Below, piece by piece: positions 33,297 through 40,654 of a stretch of 40,654 nucleotides of DNA (positions are counted from its first letter, which is position 1; each line of letters opens with the position of its first letter). The position numbers were made by a program, and so were the translations under genes. The stretch is from Methanobacteriota archaeon. Lineage in GTDB: Archaea; Halobacteriota; Methanosarcinia; Methanosarcinales; Methanosarcinaceae. A model generated the notes under the pieces. It was given only the letters and a program-made list of their open reading frames with translations, did not search any database and had not been told where the DNA came from. The stretch is from NCBI GenBank assembly GCA_016841625.1, contig JAENYU010000030.1, positions 3,552-44,205 on the forward strand, in the 5' to 3' direction.

Positions 33297-34109
33297 TCAT
33301 TTCAGGCCTTCGCAAGTTTCGATTTTTGCTTTTTTATAACAGTTCTCAACAAGGTTTAATGTGGCTTCAAGTTCTGTCACTTCAAACTCAAAAAGCCGCG
33401 CAAATTCCCGGACACAGGCTTCGAAGTTCTTCTCGTAGGGAAGGCCGGTGTTTACCTTTGCAAGCCTTTTGTATCCGGCATAATCAAAGACGAATTTTGA
33501 CATCTCTATGTCGTCAGGGTTCTGGCTCAGGCCTGCGGACCTTATCATCTCCCTCCAGTTTGCGGCCCACATGGGGGTAAGGAAGAAAGTGCCGACTCCC
33601 TTGCAGCTTTTCAGGACTTCAAGGTACTGCTTCCTGCCTCCAAGCACGGCTCCGATGCAGTCATCCACTATCTCCCCGTCCTCTTCTTTCAGGATACTGA
33701 CAGGACAGTCGAGCGCCTCGAAGTCTGTCTCGATTTTTCCGAGCACGTTCCCGCAGAGCCCGTAAAAAAGGAGGATGCCGTCCGAGCAGGAGACCACACT
33801 CTCAACCTTCGAATAAACGGTGTTCTTCAGGTTTTCGGGAATTGCATGCAGGGCAAGCTCGAGCATGTACACGATCAGGGTGAACCTGTCAGGACTGGAA
33901 TCGTTTTTCCCTTCACGGGAAGATTTTTCAGGGATTTCTTCAAAGGGGAGCAGCCTATGAGGAATCCCCATATCCGCCAACTTTGCCCTGAGCCCTTCAC
34001 AGTCCTCGTTTTCAACAACTATCACTTCTTCGAGTTCAGGGTCGTTTTCTATGAGGTGCACTATTTCATCTTCGAACATCCTGCACCCTATAATGGTCAT
34101 AACCGACAT
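33297..34109 (-). CDS. DUF1638 domain protein
   Basis: The 270-residue soluble protein matches the DUF1638 family found in methanogens, often near corrinoid methyltransferase genes. Recognisable parts are MTIIGCRMFEDEIVHLIEND, LLFYGLCGNVLG, CPVSILKEEDGEIVDDCIGAVLGG and TFFLTPMWAANWREM. A C-terminal helical part ends near ENCYKKAKIE. A conserved glycine-cysteine (YGLCGN) and acidic cluster could be ligand-binding (inference). Function is unknown. AAGTGAT lies six bases before the ATG. No methyltransferase gene is in this window. It is on the same strand as the glycogen synthase, 212 bp ahead. Confidence 0.85.
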   Translation of the reverse strand: MSVMTIIGCRMFEDEIVHLIENDPELEEVIVVENEDCEGLRAKLADMGIPHRLLPFEEIPEKSSREGKNDSSPDRFTLIVYMLELALHAIPENLKNTVYSKVESVVSCSDGILLFYGLCGNVLGKIETDFEALDCPVSILKEEDGEIVDDCIGAVLGGRKQYLEVLKSCKGVGTFFLTPMWAANWREMIRSAGLSQNPDDIEMSKFVFDYAGYKRLAKVNTGLPYEKNFEACVREFARLFEFEVTELEATLNLVENCYKKAKIETCEGLK

Positions 34110-34728
34110 GAAGAATCACTTCCATTTTTTCCGGGAAACCTGCCTGGAAAGGCAAATAAGTCCAGAATCCGCAGCAAATACGCCTCAAATAAATAGCAAA
34201 TCCATAGAGAATTTGTCGCAAATCCATGGAATTTTTCATACGAATATCGGCAATATTTTCCCGGGGTAATCTGGAACTTTTGATAATTATAGGACCTATG
34301 CAGATGTATGGGGTTTATTGAATAAATAATATATTATCGGATTTTTATTCAAAAAAGAAAATTACTTGGCAAAAAAGAGAAGGTCTTTTAGGGAGGGGCA
34401 ATTCACAGATGATTATCATATATGAAAAGTATTAAGTACCATAACATACTAAAATATTAACAAGTGTCTGGTTCAGGTAGGAGACTTTCCTGAGTCAGTT
34501 TAATTGAGAAGAGTCAGTTTATTGGAGAATAATCTGGCTGAGTGGGGAAAATTTGAAGGTATGAATTTTGTCTGTCAGTACGTACTGTGTAGCTGGCTGC
34601 ATCAAAATAGGCAAGATAAACTGAATATAACGAAGTTTCTGAAGATCGTTATCTCAGTACAGGCTGTCCGGCACTGGGGAGTGCTTTTCCGGGAGCGTCT
34701 GTTGAATTAAAGGAGTGGGGTATGGTGT
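34110..34728. other. intergenic region between divergent genes
   Basis: No convincing gene is seen. The left part is the promoter region of the DUF1638 gene, with ATAAATAG-like tracts near 34190. An open frame at 34504-34710 lacks a ribosome site and family features. AGGAG at 34711-34715 and GGGG at 34717-34720 serve the next gene. Confidence 0.5.
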
Positions 34729-35094
34729 ATGTTAGATTATCTGCGGAAGGAAGAGCTCGCGTCATTTTTGTATGATGTACGCTACGTTATTTTATTTTAT
34801 GTCCTTGGGGACTGGCTGACTACGTTGTACGCCCTTGAATACGGCTTTGAAGGAAACATCCTGCCTGCCATTGTAATAGAAAAATACGGGATTTTCTATA
34901 TCCTGCTTCTCAAATTCCTGTTCATGGTTTTGTTGTTCAGGTCTTACCTGGTAATCAGGAATTTTCCCTGGCTCTGGAATTTTACCCGGAAAACGGTTGC
35001 AGGGATAGGTTTAGTTGTTTCGGTGGAAAACTTTATGGTTATTCTCCTGGGCACCCGATTCTTCCATAACCTATTCAGTTTTTTCCAACTTTGA
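34729..35094 (+). CDS. small membrane protein, paralogue 1 (DUF5658-like)
   Basis: The 121-residue protein has three or four helices. It contains VILFYVLGDWLTTLYALEYG, an aspartate followed by a T-T motif inside the first helix. Then come GNILPAIVIEKYGIFYILLLKFLF, a third segment, and VVSVENFMVILLG near the end. It aligns along its length with the 118-aa protein at 36407-36763 (LGDW/IGDW, LPAIVIEKYGIF/LPALMLEHYGIF, ENFMVI/NNIMVV). The D-x-x-T-T and N-x-L-P-A pattern recalls DUF5658-type proteins of unknown function. It is convergent with the ABC ATPase, with two bases between the stop codons. Confidence 0.75.
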   Translation: MLDYLRKEELASFLYDVRYVILFYVLGDWLTTLYALEYGFEGNILPAIVIEKYGIFYILLLKFLFMVLLFRSYLVIRNFPWLWNFTRKTVAGIGLVVSVENFMVILLGTRFFHNLFSFFQL

Positions 35095-35096
35095 AA

Positions 35097-36047
35097 TCAG
35101 CTCCAGGCCTGATAGTACCCCTCTTTTTCCAGGACCTTTACGGGAAGGGAGAAAAGTTCCGAGAGGTTGGAGTCGGTCAGGATTTCTTCTTTTTTGCCGT
35201 CCCTGAAGACCTGTCCGTCCCTGATAAGGATCACACGGCTGATTTCGGGAATGACGTCCTGGAGGTCATGGGTAACGAGGACAATGCTCTTTCCCGAGTG
35301 GGCAATTTTCCGGACAGTCTCGCGGAAGGTGTGGAGGGCTTTTAAATCCAGGCTGTTTGCGGGTTCGTCCAGGATAAGGACCTGCGGGTCGTGGACAAGC
35401 GCCCTTGCGATCAGCACCCTCCTGGCTTCACCCGTGGATATTTCGCTCATCAGCCTGTCTGCCAGCCGGGCAACCCCAAGGAAGTCGAGAACTTCCCTTG
35501 CCCTGGCTTCCATCTCCGGAGTGACCCTGTGGTTGTAATAGATCCCTATGCTACTGAAAAATCCCGAAAGCACGACTTCCAGCACCCTGATAGGGCGGCA
35601 GCAGGTCTGCTGGAGGTCTCCCGAGACGATTCCAAGCATCTTCCTGAGCTCAAAAACGTGCCAGGTATTCCTGCCCATAATTTTCAGGGCAGTGTCCTCT
35701 ACCCCAGCCAGGGGGTGGTATTCCTTTGTGAAAGTCTTGATAAGGGAGGATTTGCCAGAGCCGTTTGGCCCTATGATCGCCACATGCTCACCCAACTCCA
35801 CCGAGAGGGATACCGAGTCCAGGATCTTTTTCCCTCCCCGGACAACCGTGACATTCCTGAGTTCCAGAAGGAGCTCGGCGTTCAGACAAGGTTCGGCGCT
35901 CAGACGAGGTTCGGCGCTCAGACGAGGTTCGGCGCTCAGACGAGGTTCGGCATTCAGACGAGGTTCGGGGTTTTCCCCTGGGTTTCTGAAGCTTACCGCC
36001 GGGTTTTTAGAAGTTTTCCGGGGATTTTCGGATCCGTTTTCAGTCAT
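35097..36047 (-). CDS. orphan ABC ATPase, ModF/PhrA-like, with hexapeptide-repeat N-terminus
   Basis: This single ABC ATP-binding domain has Walker A GPNGSGKS (93-100 counting from the chosen ATG), signature ISTGEARR (about 203-210), Walker B VLILDEPANSLD and a switch histidine in LVTHD. The ISTGE signature and overall form resemble the ModF/PhrA group (COG1119) rather than classical importer ATPases. No permease or binding protein is adjacent. An N-terminal extension of about 55 residues, Asn/Pro-rich, ends in five RLSAEP hexapeptides. The start ATG at 36047 avoids three extra residues. Its role could be transport with a distant partner, or a soluble non-transport ABC function. Confidence 0.85.
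   Translation of the reverse strand: MTENGSENPRKTSKNPAVSFRNPGENPEPRLNAEPRLSAEPRLSAEPRLSAEPCLNAELLLELRNVTVVRGGKKILDSVSLSVELGEHVAIIGPNGSGKSSLIKTFTKEYHPLAGVEDTALKIMGRNTWHVFELRKMLGIVSGDLQQTCCRPIRVLEVVLSGFFSSIGIYYNHRVTPEMEARAREVLDFLGVARLADRLMSEISTGEARRVLIARALVHDPQVLILDEPANSLDLKALHTFRETVRKIAHSGKSIVLVTHDLQDVIPEISRVILIRDGQVFRDGKKEEILTDSNLSELFSLPVKVLEKEGYYQAWS
35877..35970. repeat. 18-bp coding tandem repeat in the ABC ATPase gene
   Basis: GTTCGGCGCTCAGACGAG is repeated at 35891-35908, 35909-35926 and 35927-35944, with a variant at 35945-35962 and partial copies on both sides. It encodes the RLSAEP hexapeptides. Changes in copy number keep the frame. Confidence 0.9.
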
Positions 36048-36406
36048 TGATACCAACCTTTTTGAAAAATTGGGACATTTTTTGTCTTCCTTTTCTCATT
36101 CCTGCTAATTTTGCGCTTTTTTTGTTTCTTCCCATTTTGCGCTTTTTCGTCTCGTTCCTATTTTGCCCTTTTCAAGTTGCTTTTTACCATTTTTTGATTG
36201 CTACTTACCCACTTTCTCCCGTTGGAACTTTTCCTCTTATACTTTTCTAAAAGGGCCTGAAATATTTCAGGAAAACTTGCAAATTCATGGAAATGTTTCA
36301 ATTAAGGAAAATTTTTATTCAATATTTTTGTTTCCGGCAAGTATATAATCTGCTAAAATAAAATCATATTAAGCTTAAAACGGAGAATTTATCCGGGGGG
36401 AGTCCG
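36048..36406. other. divergent promoter region with T-rich repeats
   Basis: No gene is seen. Three loose copies of ATTTTGCGCTTTTT occur between about 36105 and 36172 in the leader of the ABC ATPase gene (minus strand). The right side up to 36402 is the AT-rich promoter of paralogue 2 and ends in the ribosome site GGGGGGAG. Confidence 0.5.
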
Positions 36407-36763
36407 TTGAAATTTAACTATTCGAGAGTTTCATTCTATTCTTTCGTACACGAGATCAGATTTATCATTGTTTTCTACATAATAGGGGATTGGGCTTCCA
36501 CCTGGTATGCCCTGCCCTACGGTGAAGAATTCAACCCGCTTCCTGCGCTAATGCTGGAACACTACGGGATTTTTTCACTCCTGCTCCTGAAAATAGTCTT
36601 GATCCTTGGCCTTTTCCTTATCTTTCCCTTAATCAAGTTATTTCCCGCCAAATGGGTCTTCACCAAGCACGCTATCGAATTTTTAGGGATCATGGCCACC
36701 TTAAACAATATTATGGTCGTCTGGTATGGGAACAGTCTCATCCAGGCCATGGGCTGGGTTTGA
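36407..36763 (+). CDS. small membrane protein, paralogue 2 (DUF5658-like)
   Basis: The 118-residue protein begins at TTG, with GGGGGGAG four to five bases upstream. Helices: IIVFYIIGDWASTWYALPYG, LPALMLEHYGIFSLLLLKIVLI, LFLIFPLIKLF and EFLGIMATLNNIMVVWYG. It is a full-length paralogue of the protein at 34729-35094, though clearly diverged. The shared aspartate in helix one (IGDW) and the NPLPA/NILPA loop are the best candidate functional residues. Function is unknown. The pair brackets the orphan ABC ATPase, on the opposite strand. Confidence 0.72.
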   Translation: MKFNYSRVSFYSFVHEIRFIIVFYIIGDWASTWYALPYGEEFNPLPALMLEHYGIFSLLLLKIVLILGLFLIFPLIKLFPAKWVFTKHAIEFLGIMATLNNIMVVWYGNSLIQAMGWV

Positions 36764-36911
36764 AATAGCTACCAGAAACAACGTAAAAAAGGCTCTTTGA
36801 AGAAAGGGGCCGTGTCCTCCGGGAAGCTTCACCTCAAGCGCCCTGGGCCCGGATAAGGGCAGAGAGTTCCGGAGTACTTCCTCTTGAAAACAAAAAAGAA
36901 GGGGGACTTTT

Positions 36912-38711
36912 TCAAATCCCCAGAGCTGCCCTGAACAGCACGATCAGCCCGAAGAAGAGGTTAAGCACCACAAGCCCTCCCAGCACGAGCGCACCAGTCT
37001 TTATCATGCCTGAGTTTTTCTCGAAGAAGGAGAGGCTGCCCTGCAGGGAATCCAGGGAGGCGTTCACCTTTGAGATGGCTTCTTTGGATTCCTCCAGGTT
37101 TTCTTTCAGGGTTGAAATGACCTCTTTTGACCCCTCCAGGTTTTCTTTCAGAGTTGAGATGGCTACTTTTGACCCTTCAAGGTTTGCGTTCAGGGTGTCA
37201 AGTACCGCATCGATCCTGGGCTGTTCTTCGGTGTGCAGGTGTTCAAGCACGCCGTTAACTTCCTCAAGGGTCTGCGGGATTATCCCAGGTTCATCTTCCC
37301 ACCTGTAGTTCAGGAGCTCGAAACTGCGGTCAATTTTGGAGAGTTGACGTTCGTAAAAAGTGGTCTGGGCTTTAAGGAACTCGTAATTTTTCTGGAACCC
37401 GTCAAATTTCGTGTTCATACTTGCCGAGATCCTTGCAGCCTGGGGCTGCCTGATCCCCACCGAAGCATTCACGTTCCCGGCAAGCGAGAATTTCAGGCTC
37501 TCCAGGATTTCCGGTTTAATTCCTGCAAAAGTGGGTTCTACAACTGCATTTCTCAGTTCCGGCTCTCCTTCTAAAGCCGGTATTTCCACATCTTTTGCAA
37601 TTACTTTTCCAGCGATTCCTTTTCCTGCCTCGCTGCTCGCAAGTTTCATTGACGCGGTTTCTTTCAGGAGCTTTGCAGCATTTACGATTTCATCCGGGCT
37701 TTTTCCTGAAAGTTCCGAAACCTTTGAACTGCCTATGATGTCCGGAAACTTTTCAGTGTCTTTAACGATTCCCGGGATTTCCACGGTTCCCGGTTTTTCC
37801 GTGATTTCAGGAATTGTCTCGATTTCAGGAATTGTCTCGATTTCAGGGATTCCCTCGATTTCAGGGATTCCCTCAATTCCCGGAATTTGCAGACCTGCCC
37901 CCATCAGTTTTATCCCGCTGCTACTGATATCAAATTTATTTTCAGGGATTTTTTCCATTGCCCCGGCGAACTGGAGGGCAAGTTTTTCTTTCCTGCCCAG
38001 CAGGCCTTCGTAGTACTTTTTGTCAAGTTCCAGCTTCCCGAGTTTGTCTTTTATGCTGGGGGAGAGCTCGATATCCAGGAGTGGCACTTTCTTTTTCGTG
38101 ACAAAGAGCTTTTTTACCTCCTGCAGGACTTCTTCGCTGACCTCCAGGTTGTCGTCCATGGAGTCCAGGATGTCCTCGATCTTGGGCTGCTCCAGGGTAT
38201 TGAAGCGTTCGAGCACCTCTTTTGCGCAGTAGATGCCTTCGGTCAGCACCCCCGGTTCCTGGTAGAGAATCCCCGTAATTTCGCTGTTGACTGCCGTAAG
38301 CCTTGCCAGCAGCTGGAAGGTCTCAAACGTGTTCGACCAATCCGTTAGCATGTCCCAGAAGTCGAAGTCGACCTTTTCCGGGTTGTCCACCCCAAACTCT
38401 TTGAGTTTGGCTTCGATCTTTTCCTTTTCTTCCCTGAGGTCGGCCAGCCTCTCCTTTTCCTCATCCCAGAGCTCGTCCTCGTCCCGCGGGCTCATCCTCT
38501 TGATCGTTATCAGTTCCTCGGTCTCTTCCAGAAGCAAGGAAAGCTGCTCGCCAAGCGCCTCGATAGTCGAGCCGATAACCGCAATAGCCGTTCCCGCCTG
38601 TTCCGCGGCTTTTCCCATATCTTCTGCAGCATTCCCTCCCTGGTAGGCTGCCTTTCCTATATTATAAAGGCCGCAGGTCGCGACCCCTAATGCAACGTCT
38701 TTCCATCCCAT
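36912..38711 (-). CDS. 599-aa coiled-coil protein with internal duplication and C-terminal membrane anchor
   Basis: I do not recognise a named family. The layout is visible. Residues 1-60 form a Gly/Ala-rich amphipathic start (GWKDVALGVATCGLYNIGKAA). Helical, charged coiled-coil sequence runs from about 60 to 250. An IPEIEx hexapeptide repeat spans about 277-303. A linker follows, then a second helical block from about 440 to 560 with LKENLEGSKE-type heptads. One membrane helix lies at about 572-594 (KTGALVLGGLVVLNLFFGLIVLF). Residues 129-201 and 451-523 align without gaps at an offset of 322 (EPG 152/474, EQP 174/496), showing a duplicated module. No signal peptide is seen, so most of the protein is probably cytoplasmic and tail-anchored. 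Confidence 0.75.
   Translation of the reverse strand: MGWKDVALGVATCGLYNIGKAAYQGGNAAEDMGKAAEQAGTAIAVIGSTIEALGEQLSLLLEETEELITIKRMSPRDEDELWDEEKERLADLREEKEKIEAKLKEFGVDNPEKVDFDFWDMLTDWSNTFETFQLLARLTAVNSEITGILYQEPGVLTEGIYCAKEVLERFNTLEQPKIEDILDSMDDNLEVSEEVLQEVKKLFVTKKKVPLLDIELSPSIKDKLGKLELDKKYYEGLLGRKEKLALQFAGAMEKIPENKFDISSSGIKLMGAGLQIPGIEGIPEIEGIPEIETIPEIETIPEITEKPGTVEIPGIVKDTEKFPDIIGSSKVSELSGKSPDEIVNAAKLLKETASMKLASSEAGKGIAGKVIAKDVEIPALEGEPELRNAVVEPTFAGIKPEILESLKFSLAGNVNASVGIRQPQAARISASMNTKFDGFQKNYEFLKAQTTFYERQLSKIDRSFELLNYRWEDEPGIIPQTLEEVNGVLEHLHTEEQPRIDAVLDTLNANLEGSKVAISTLKENLEGSKEVISTLKENLEESKEAISKVNASLDSLQGSLSFFEKNSGMIKTGALVLGGLVVLNLFFGLIVLFRAALGI
37800..37880. repeat. 18-bp coding repeat (IPEIEx)
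   Basis: Near-copies of GATTTCAGGAATTGTCTC and GATTTCAGGGATTCCCTC follow each other with an 18-bp period inside the 599-aa coiled-coil gene. They encode the proline-containing hexapeptides that separate the two helical blocks. Confidence 0.8.
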
Positions 38712-39140
38712 TTTTACCTTCTCCTCTCTATTTTTCCTCTTAACTTTTCCTCGTCGTTTATTCCCTGGCTTTCCTTTTTGGCGAGTTTAACTCTGTCATG
38801 CTCACAAATTCAATTTTTTTAATTATGAACTATTGTACTCTGACTCAATTATAAATTATTTTGTATTTTTTTAAAAGAGACGAGCAGGGAAGGCAGAAAG
38901 AGAAGATTAGAAAAGATTAGAGAAAATTGATGCCTGTGGCTTCTGTCAGTGGGTTGTGTCTGTGGATTCTGCAGTGGATTCTGTTGTGGGTTCTGTCAGT
39001 GGGTTCTGTCTGTGGATTCTGCTGTGGGTTGTGAAGGGGGCGTGCAGGTATTTAGGTCCGATGATTGTGATTCTGCAAGTGGTGCCGTTAAATAAAACGT
39101 TGAATAAAGTATATTTAACATCTTAAATAATTACTAAAAC
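38712..39140. other. intergenic region with a 50-bp period repeat
   Basis: No gene is seen. A 32-bp phrase beginning TTCTGTCAGTGGGTT and ending TGTGGATTCTGC occurs at 38941-38972 and again at 38991-39022 with one mismatch, a 50-bp period. The DNA between and beyond is made of shorter copies of the same GTGGATTCTG/GTGGGTTCTG words. A TATA-like AAGTATATTTAAC lies at about 39107-39119. Confidence 0.75.
39107..39119 (+). promoter_or_regulatory. TATA box for the DNA alkylation repair gene
   Basis: AAGTATATTTAAC lies about 25-32 bases before the GTG start, which has no ribosome site. This spacing predicts a leaderless mRNA. Confidence 0.4.
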
Positions 39141-39851
39141 GTGACCGGCAATATTATCAGCAGTATCAAAGGGGATTTAGTGCAAAACGTGGACGAAAAA
39201 ACGAAAAACAATTATCAGCGTTTTTTTAAGGAAGAGGTGAAATGCTACGGAGTGAAGAGTTCCATTGTGGGAAAGCTTGCAAAGAACTATTTTGCAGAAA
39301 TCGAACAGAAAGAAAAAAGAGAGATCTTTTCTCTGTGTGAAGAGCTTCTGAAGTCGGACTACTGCGAAGAGGCTTTTATCGCATTTCAGTGGGCGTACCG
39401 GGTAAGAAAGGATTATGATGAGGGGGATTTGCAGGTTTTTGAAAGCTGGATTGAAAACTACGTCAACAACTGGGCGAAATGCGATACCCTCTGCAACCAT
39501 GCCGTAGGCTCTCTTATCGATCAGTTCCCCGGCTGTATCGAGCGGCTCAAAACCTGGACAAAGTCGGAGAACAGGTGGCTCAGGCGCGCTGCTGCCGTGA
39601 CCCTGGTTCTGCCTGCCCGGAGAGGCAGGTTCCTGGAAGACATTTTTGAGATCTCCGACAGCCTGCTACAGGACGAGGACGACCTGGTCCGGAAGGGCTA
39701 CGGCTGGATGCTCAAAGAGGCGAGCAAAGCCCACAGGCAGGAAGTCTTTGAATACGTGATGAAAAACAAGAAAGAGATGCCCCGGACATCACTCAGGTAC
39801 GCGATTGAGAAACTTCCCGGGGACATGAGGGCTAAGGCGATGGAAAAATAA
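39141..39851 (+). CDS. DNA alkylation repair protein (AlkD-like, HEAT-repeat)
   Basis: The 236-residue protein matches the AlkD/AlkC-type DNA glycosylase family, which removes bulky or positively charged alkylated bases from DNA. Seen are the N-terminal FKEEVKCYGVKSSIVGKLAK and the conserved YVNNWAKCDTLCNHAVGSL, which matches the family NWDxCD motif with the catalytic-site Asp. ENRWLRRAAAVTLVLPARRG and DDLVRKGYGWMLKEASK follow, all in alpha-helical HEAT-like repeats. The start is a GTG without ribosome site but with a TATA element at leaderless distance. It is monocistronic. It is not known from sequence alone which lesion it prefers. Confidence 0.9.
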   Translation: MTGNIISSIKGDLVQNVDEKTKNNYQRFFKEEVKCYGVKSSIVGKLAKNYFAEIEQKEKREIFSLCEELLKSDYCEEAFIAFQWAYRVRKDYDEGDLQVFESWIENYVNNWAKCDTLCNHAVGSLIDQFPGCIERLKTWTKSENRWLRRAAAVTLVLPARRGRFLEDIFEISDSLLQDEDDLVRKGYGWMLKEASKAHRQEVFEYVMKNKKEMPRTSLRYAIEKLPGDMRAKAMEK

Positions 39852-40654
39852 GAGAAACGAGTTTGAATGCAGGAACTTCACTGGAGCTTTCTGAGCTTTT
39901 TAAGCTTTTTAAGCTTTCCCTGCCGGTTCTGAAGCTTGCTCTAAAATGACGAAGAAAAAGAAAAGAAAAGAAAAGAAAAGAAAAGAAAAACGAAAGCGAT
40001 ACCATCAAGAAAAAGGGGGCCACGACAACAGAAGGATGGCAGATGAAGGGAGGTTGGAATTGCCCAATGCAATACCCCCATACCACTTTGGACTCCTTAA
40101 TCTCCCCCCATATTCTTATTTCACCGGTACATCCGGTTTGCTTGCGCTATTCTCTCTCCCAATTAAAAGAATGTTTTCACAAGTATTTTTCCTTATTTAT
40201 TAAACATTGTTACGGGATTGATACTCAGGAGGTTTTGATGATAATTTTGTGGCATTTTATATTCTTTGCGTTTGTGGGGAAGTGTATGATGTCAGATGTT
40301 GGCTTTTTGTTTCTTTGGAAGCGTGTGATATTTTGAGATAGTGGGAATGGAGAAATGAGTGAGTGTGAAAGGCACCTGAAAATGGCTTCAGGCTTCCTGC
40401 GAGCAGAGAGTTTCAAGTTATAATTATTGCTACTGCGTACCGGTTGAAATTTTAGGACACGAAAATTCATCTGAATGTTGAATTTTGTTTAAATGTGAAC
40501 GCTGAGGCAAAGAGGTGTCTGAAGTTAATGCGATTTTGAGATTAACGAGATAGTTGAAGTGAACTACCCCCACCTGCTTTCTGATGAAAGCGAGGAAGAG
40601 GCTTCCTGCTTCACATTCCGGAGCAACCTCCACGAATCCACAGGCTCTTCCCCG
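39852..40654. other. low-complexity intergenic region to the window end
   Basis: No gene is seen. Right after the repair gene come three AAGCTTTTT-type repeats (39896-39917) and a pentanucleotide tract of AAAAG units at 39951-39990. The rest is AT-rich with many stops. A frame at 39946-40203 is opened by the tract itself and is not supported. Confidence 0.55.

Noticed and set aside
34504-34710. Plus-strand 68-codon frame before membrane paralogue 1
   Set aside because: Starts at a TTG without ribosome site and has no membrane or domain feature.
39946-40203. Plus-strand 85-codon frame after the repair gene
   Set aside because: Its beginning is translated AAAAG repeat and its end lacks protein-like conservation. 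No ribosome site.

Overview
The window looks like chromosomal DNA of a methanogenic archaeon of the Methanosarcina type. The evidence is an NAD(P)-linked glycerol-1-phosphate dehydrogenase (archaeal lipids), aIF2-gamma, Rpo7, Spt4, S24e, S27ae, a Kae1-Bud32 fusion, PurP and GTP-dependent dephospho-CoA kinase. Families common in Methanosarcina (UPF0179, DUF2150, DUF1638, DUF63) are also present. Intergenic DNA is long, AT-rich and full of short tandem repeats. Shine-Dalgarno sequences of the GGAGGTGAT type and archaeal TATA boxes are visible. I saw no complete tRNA, no rRNA, no CRISPR array and no intact insertion sequence.

Region 1 (220-7398, all minus strand) is a surface polysaccharide cluster. 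In transcription order it holds a two-domain polysaccharide deacetylase, a FemAB-type acyltransferase, a DegT/StrS sugar aminotransferase, a second deacetylase-like protein matching the first half of the fusion, a DUF354 GT-B protein and UDP-GlcNAc 2-epimerase. FemAB plus a VDIEDW-type deacetylase recalls bacterial exosortase/EPS loci. Upstream (7399-11454) is gene-poor and AT-rich. It holds a small membrane protein, a secreted Cys-cluster protein with a long Asp/Gly repeat and a membrane tail, and two hairpins.

Region 2 (11455-14945) holds a radical SAM protein divergent from a small 2[4Fe-4S] ferredoxin, a cyclase-family metal hydrolase, an anchored membrane protein and a ribbon-helix-helix-like protein. 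The last seems to start at a non-canonical AUA codon.

Region 3 (15019-21103, minus) is the conserved archaeal information-processing cluster: aIF2-gamma, PIN nuclease, Rpo7, Spt4, dephospho-CoA kinase, S24e, S27ae (followed by a terminator hairpin), then Kae1-Bud32 and the XTP/dITP pyrophosphatase. These connect translation initiation, transcription elongation, ribosome proteins, tRNA t6A synthesis and nucleotide-pool cleaning.

Region 4 (21511-28228) has PurP, a SpoIIM-family and a DUF63 membrane protein, glycerol-1-phosphate dehydrogenase, UPF0179 and DUF2150. Region 5 (28404-34109, minus) is a glycogen/sugar-nucleotide group: GT3-type glycogen synthase, GalT-like nucleotidyltransferase, GT4 glycosyltransferase, with a DUF1638 protein upstream. 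Region 6 (34729-39851) has two paralogous small membrane proteins flanking an orphan ModF-like ABC ATPase, a 599-residue coiled-coil membrane protein with an internal duplication, and an AlkD-like DNA alkylation repair protein. The last 800 bases carry only low-complexity sequence.
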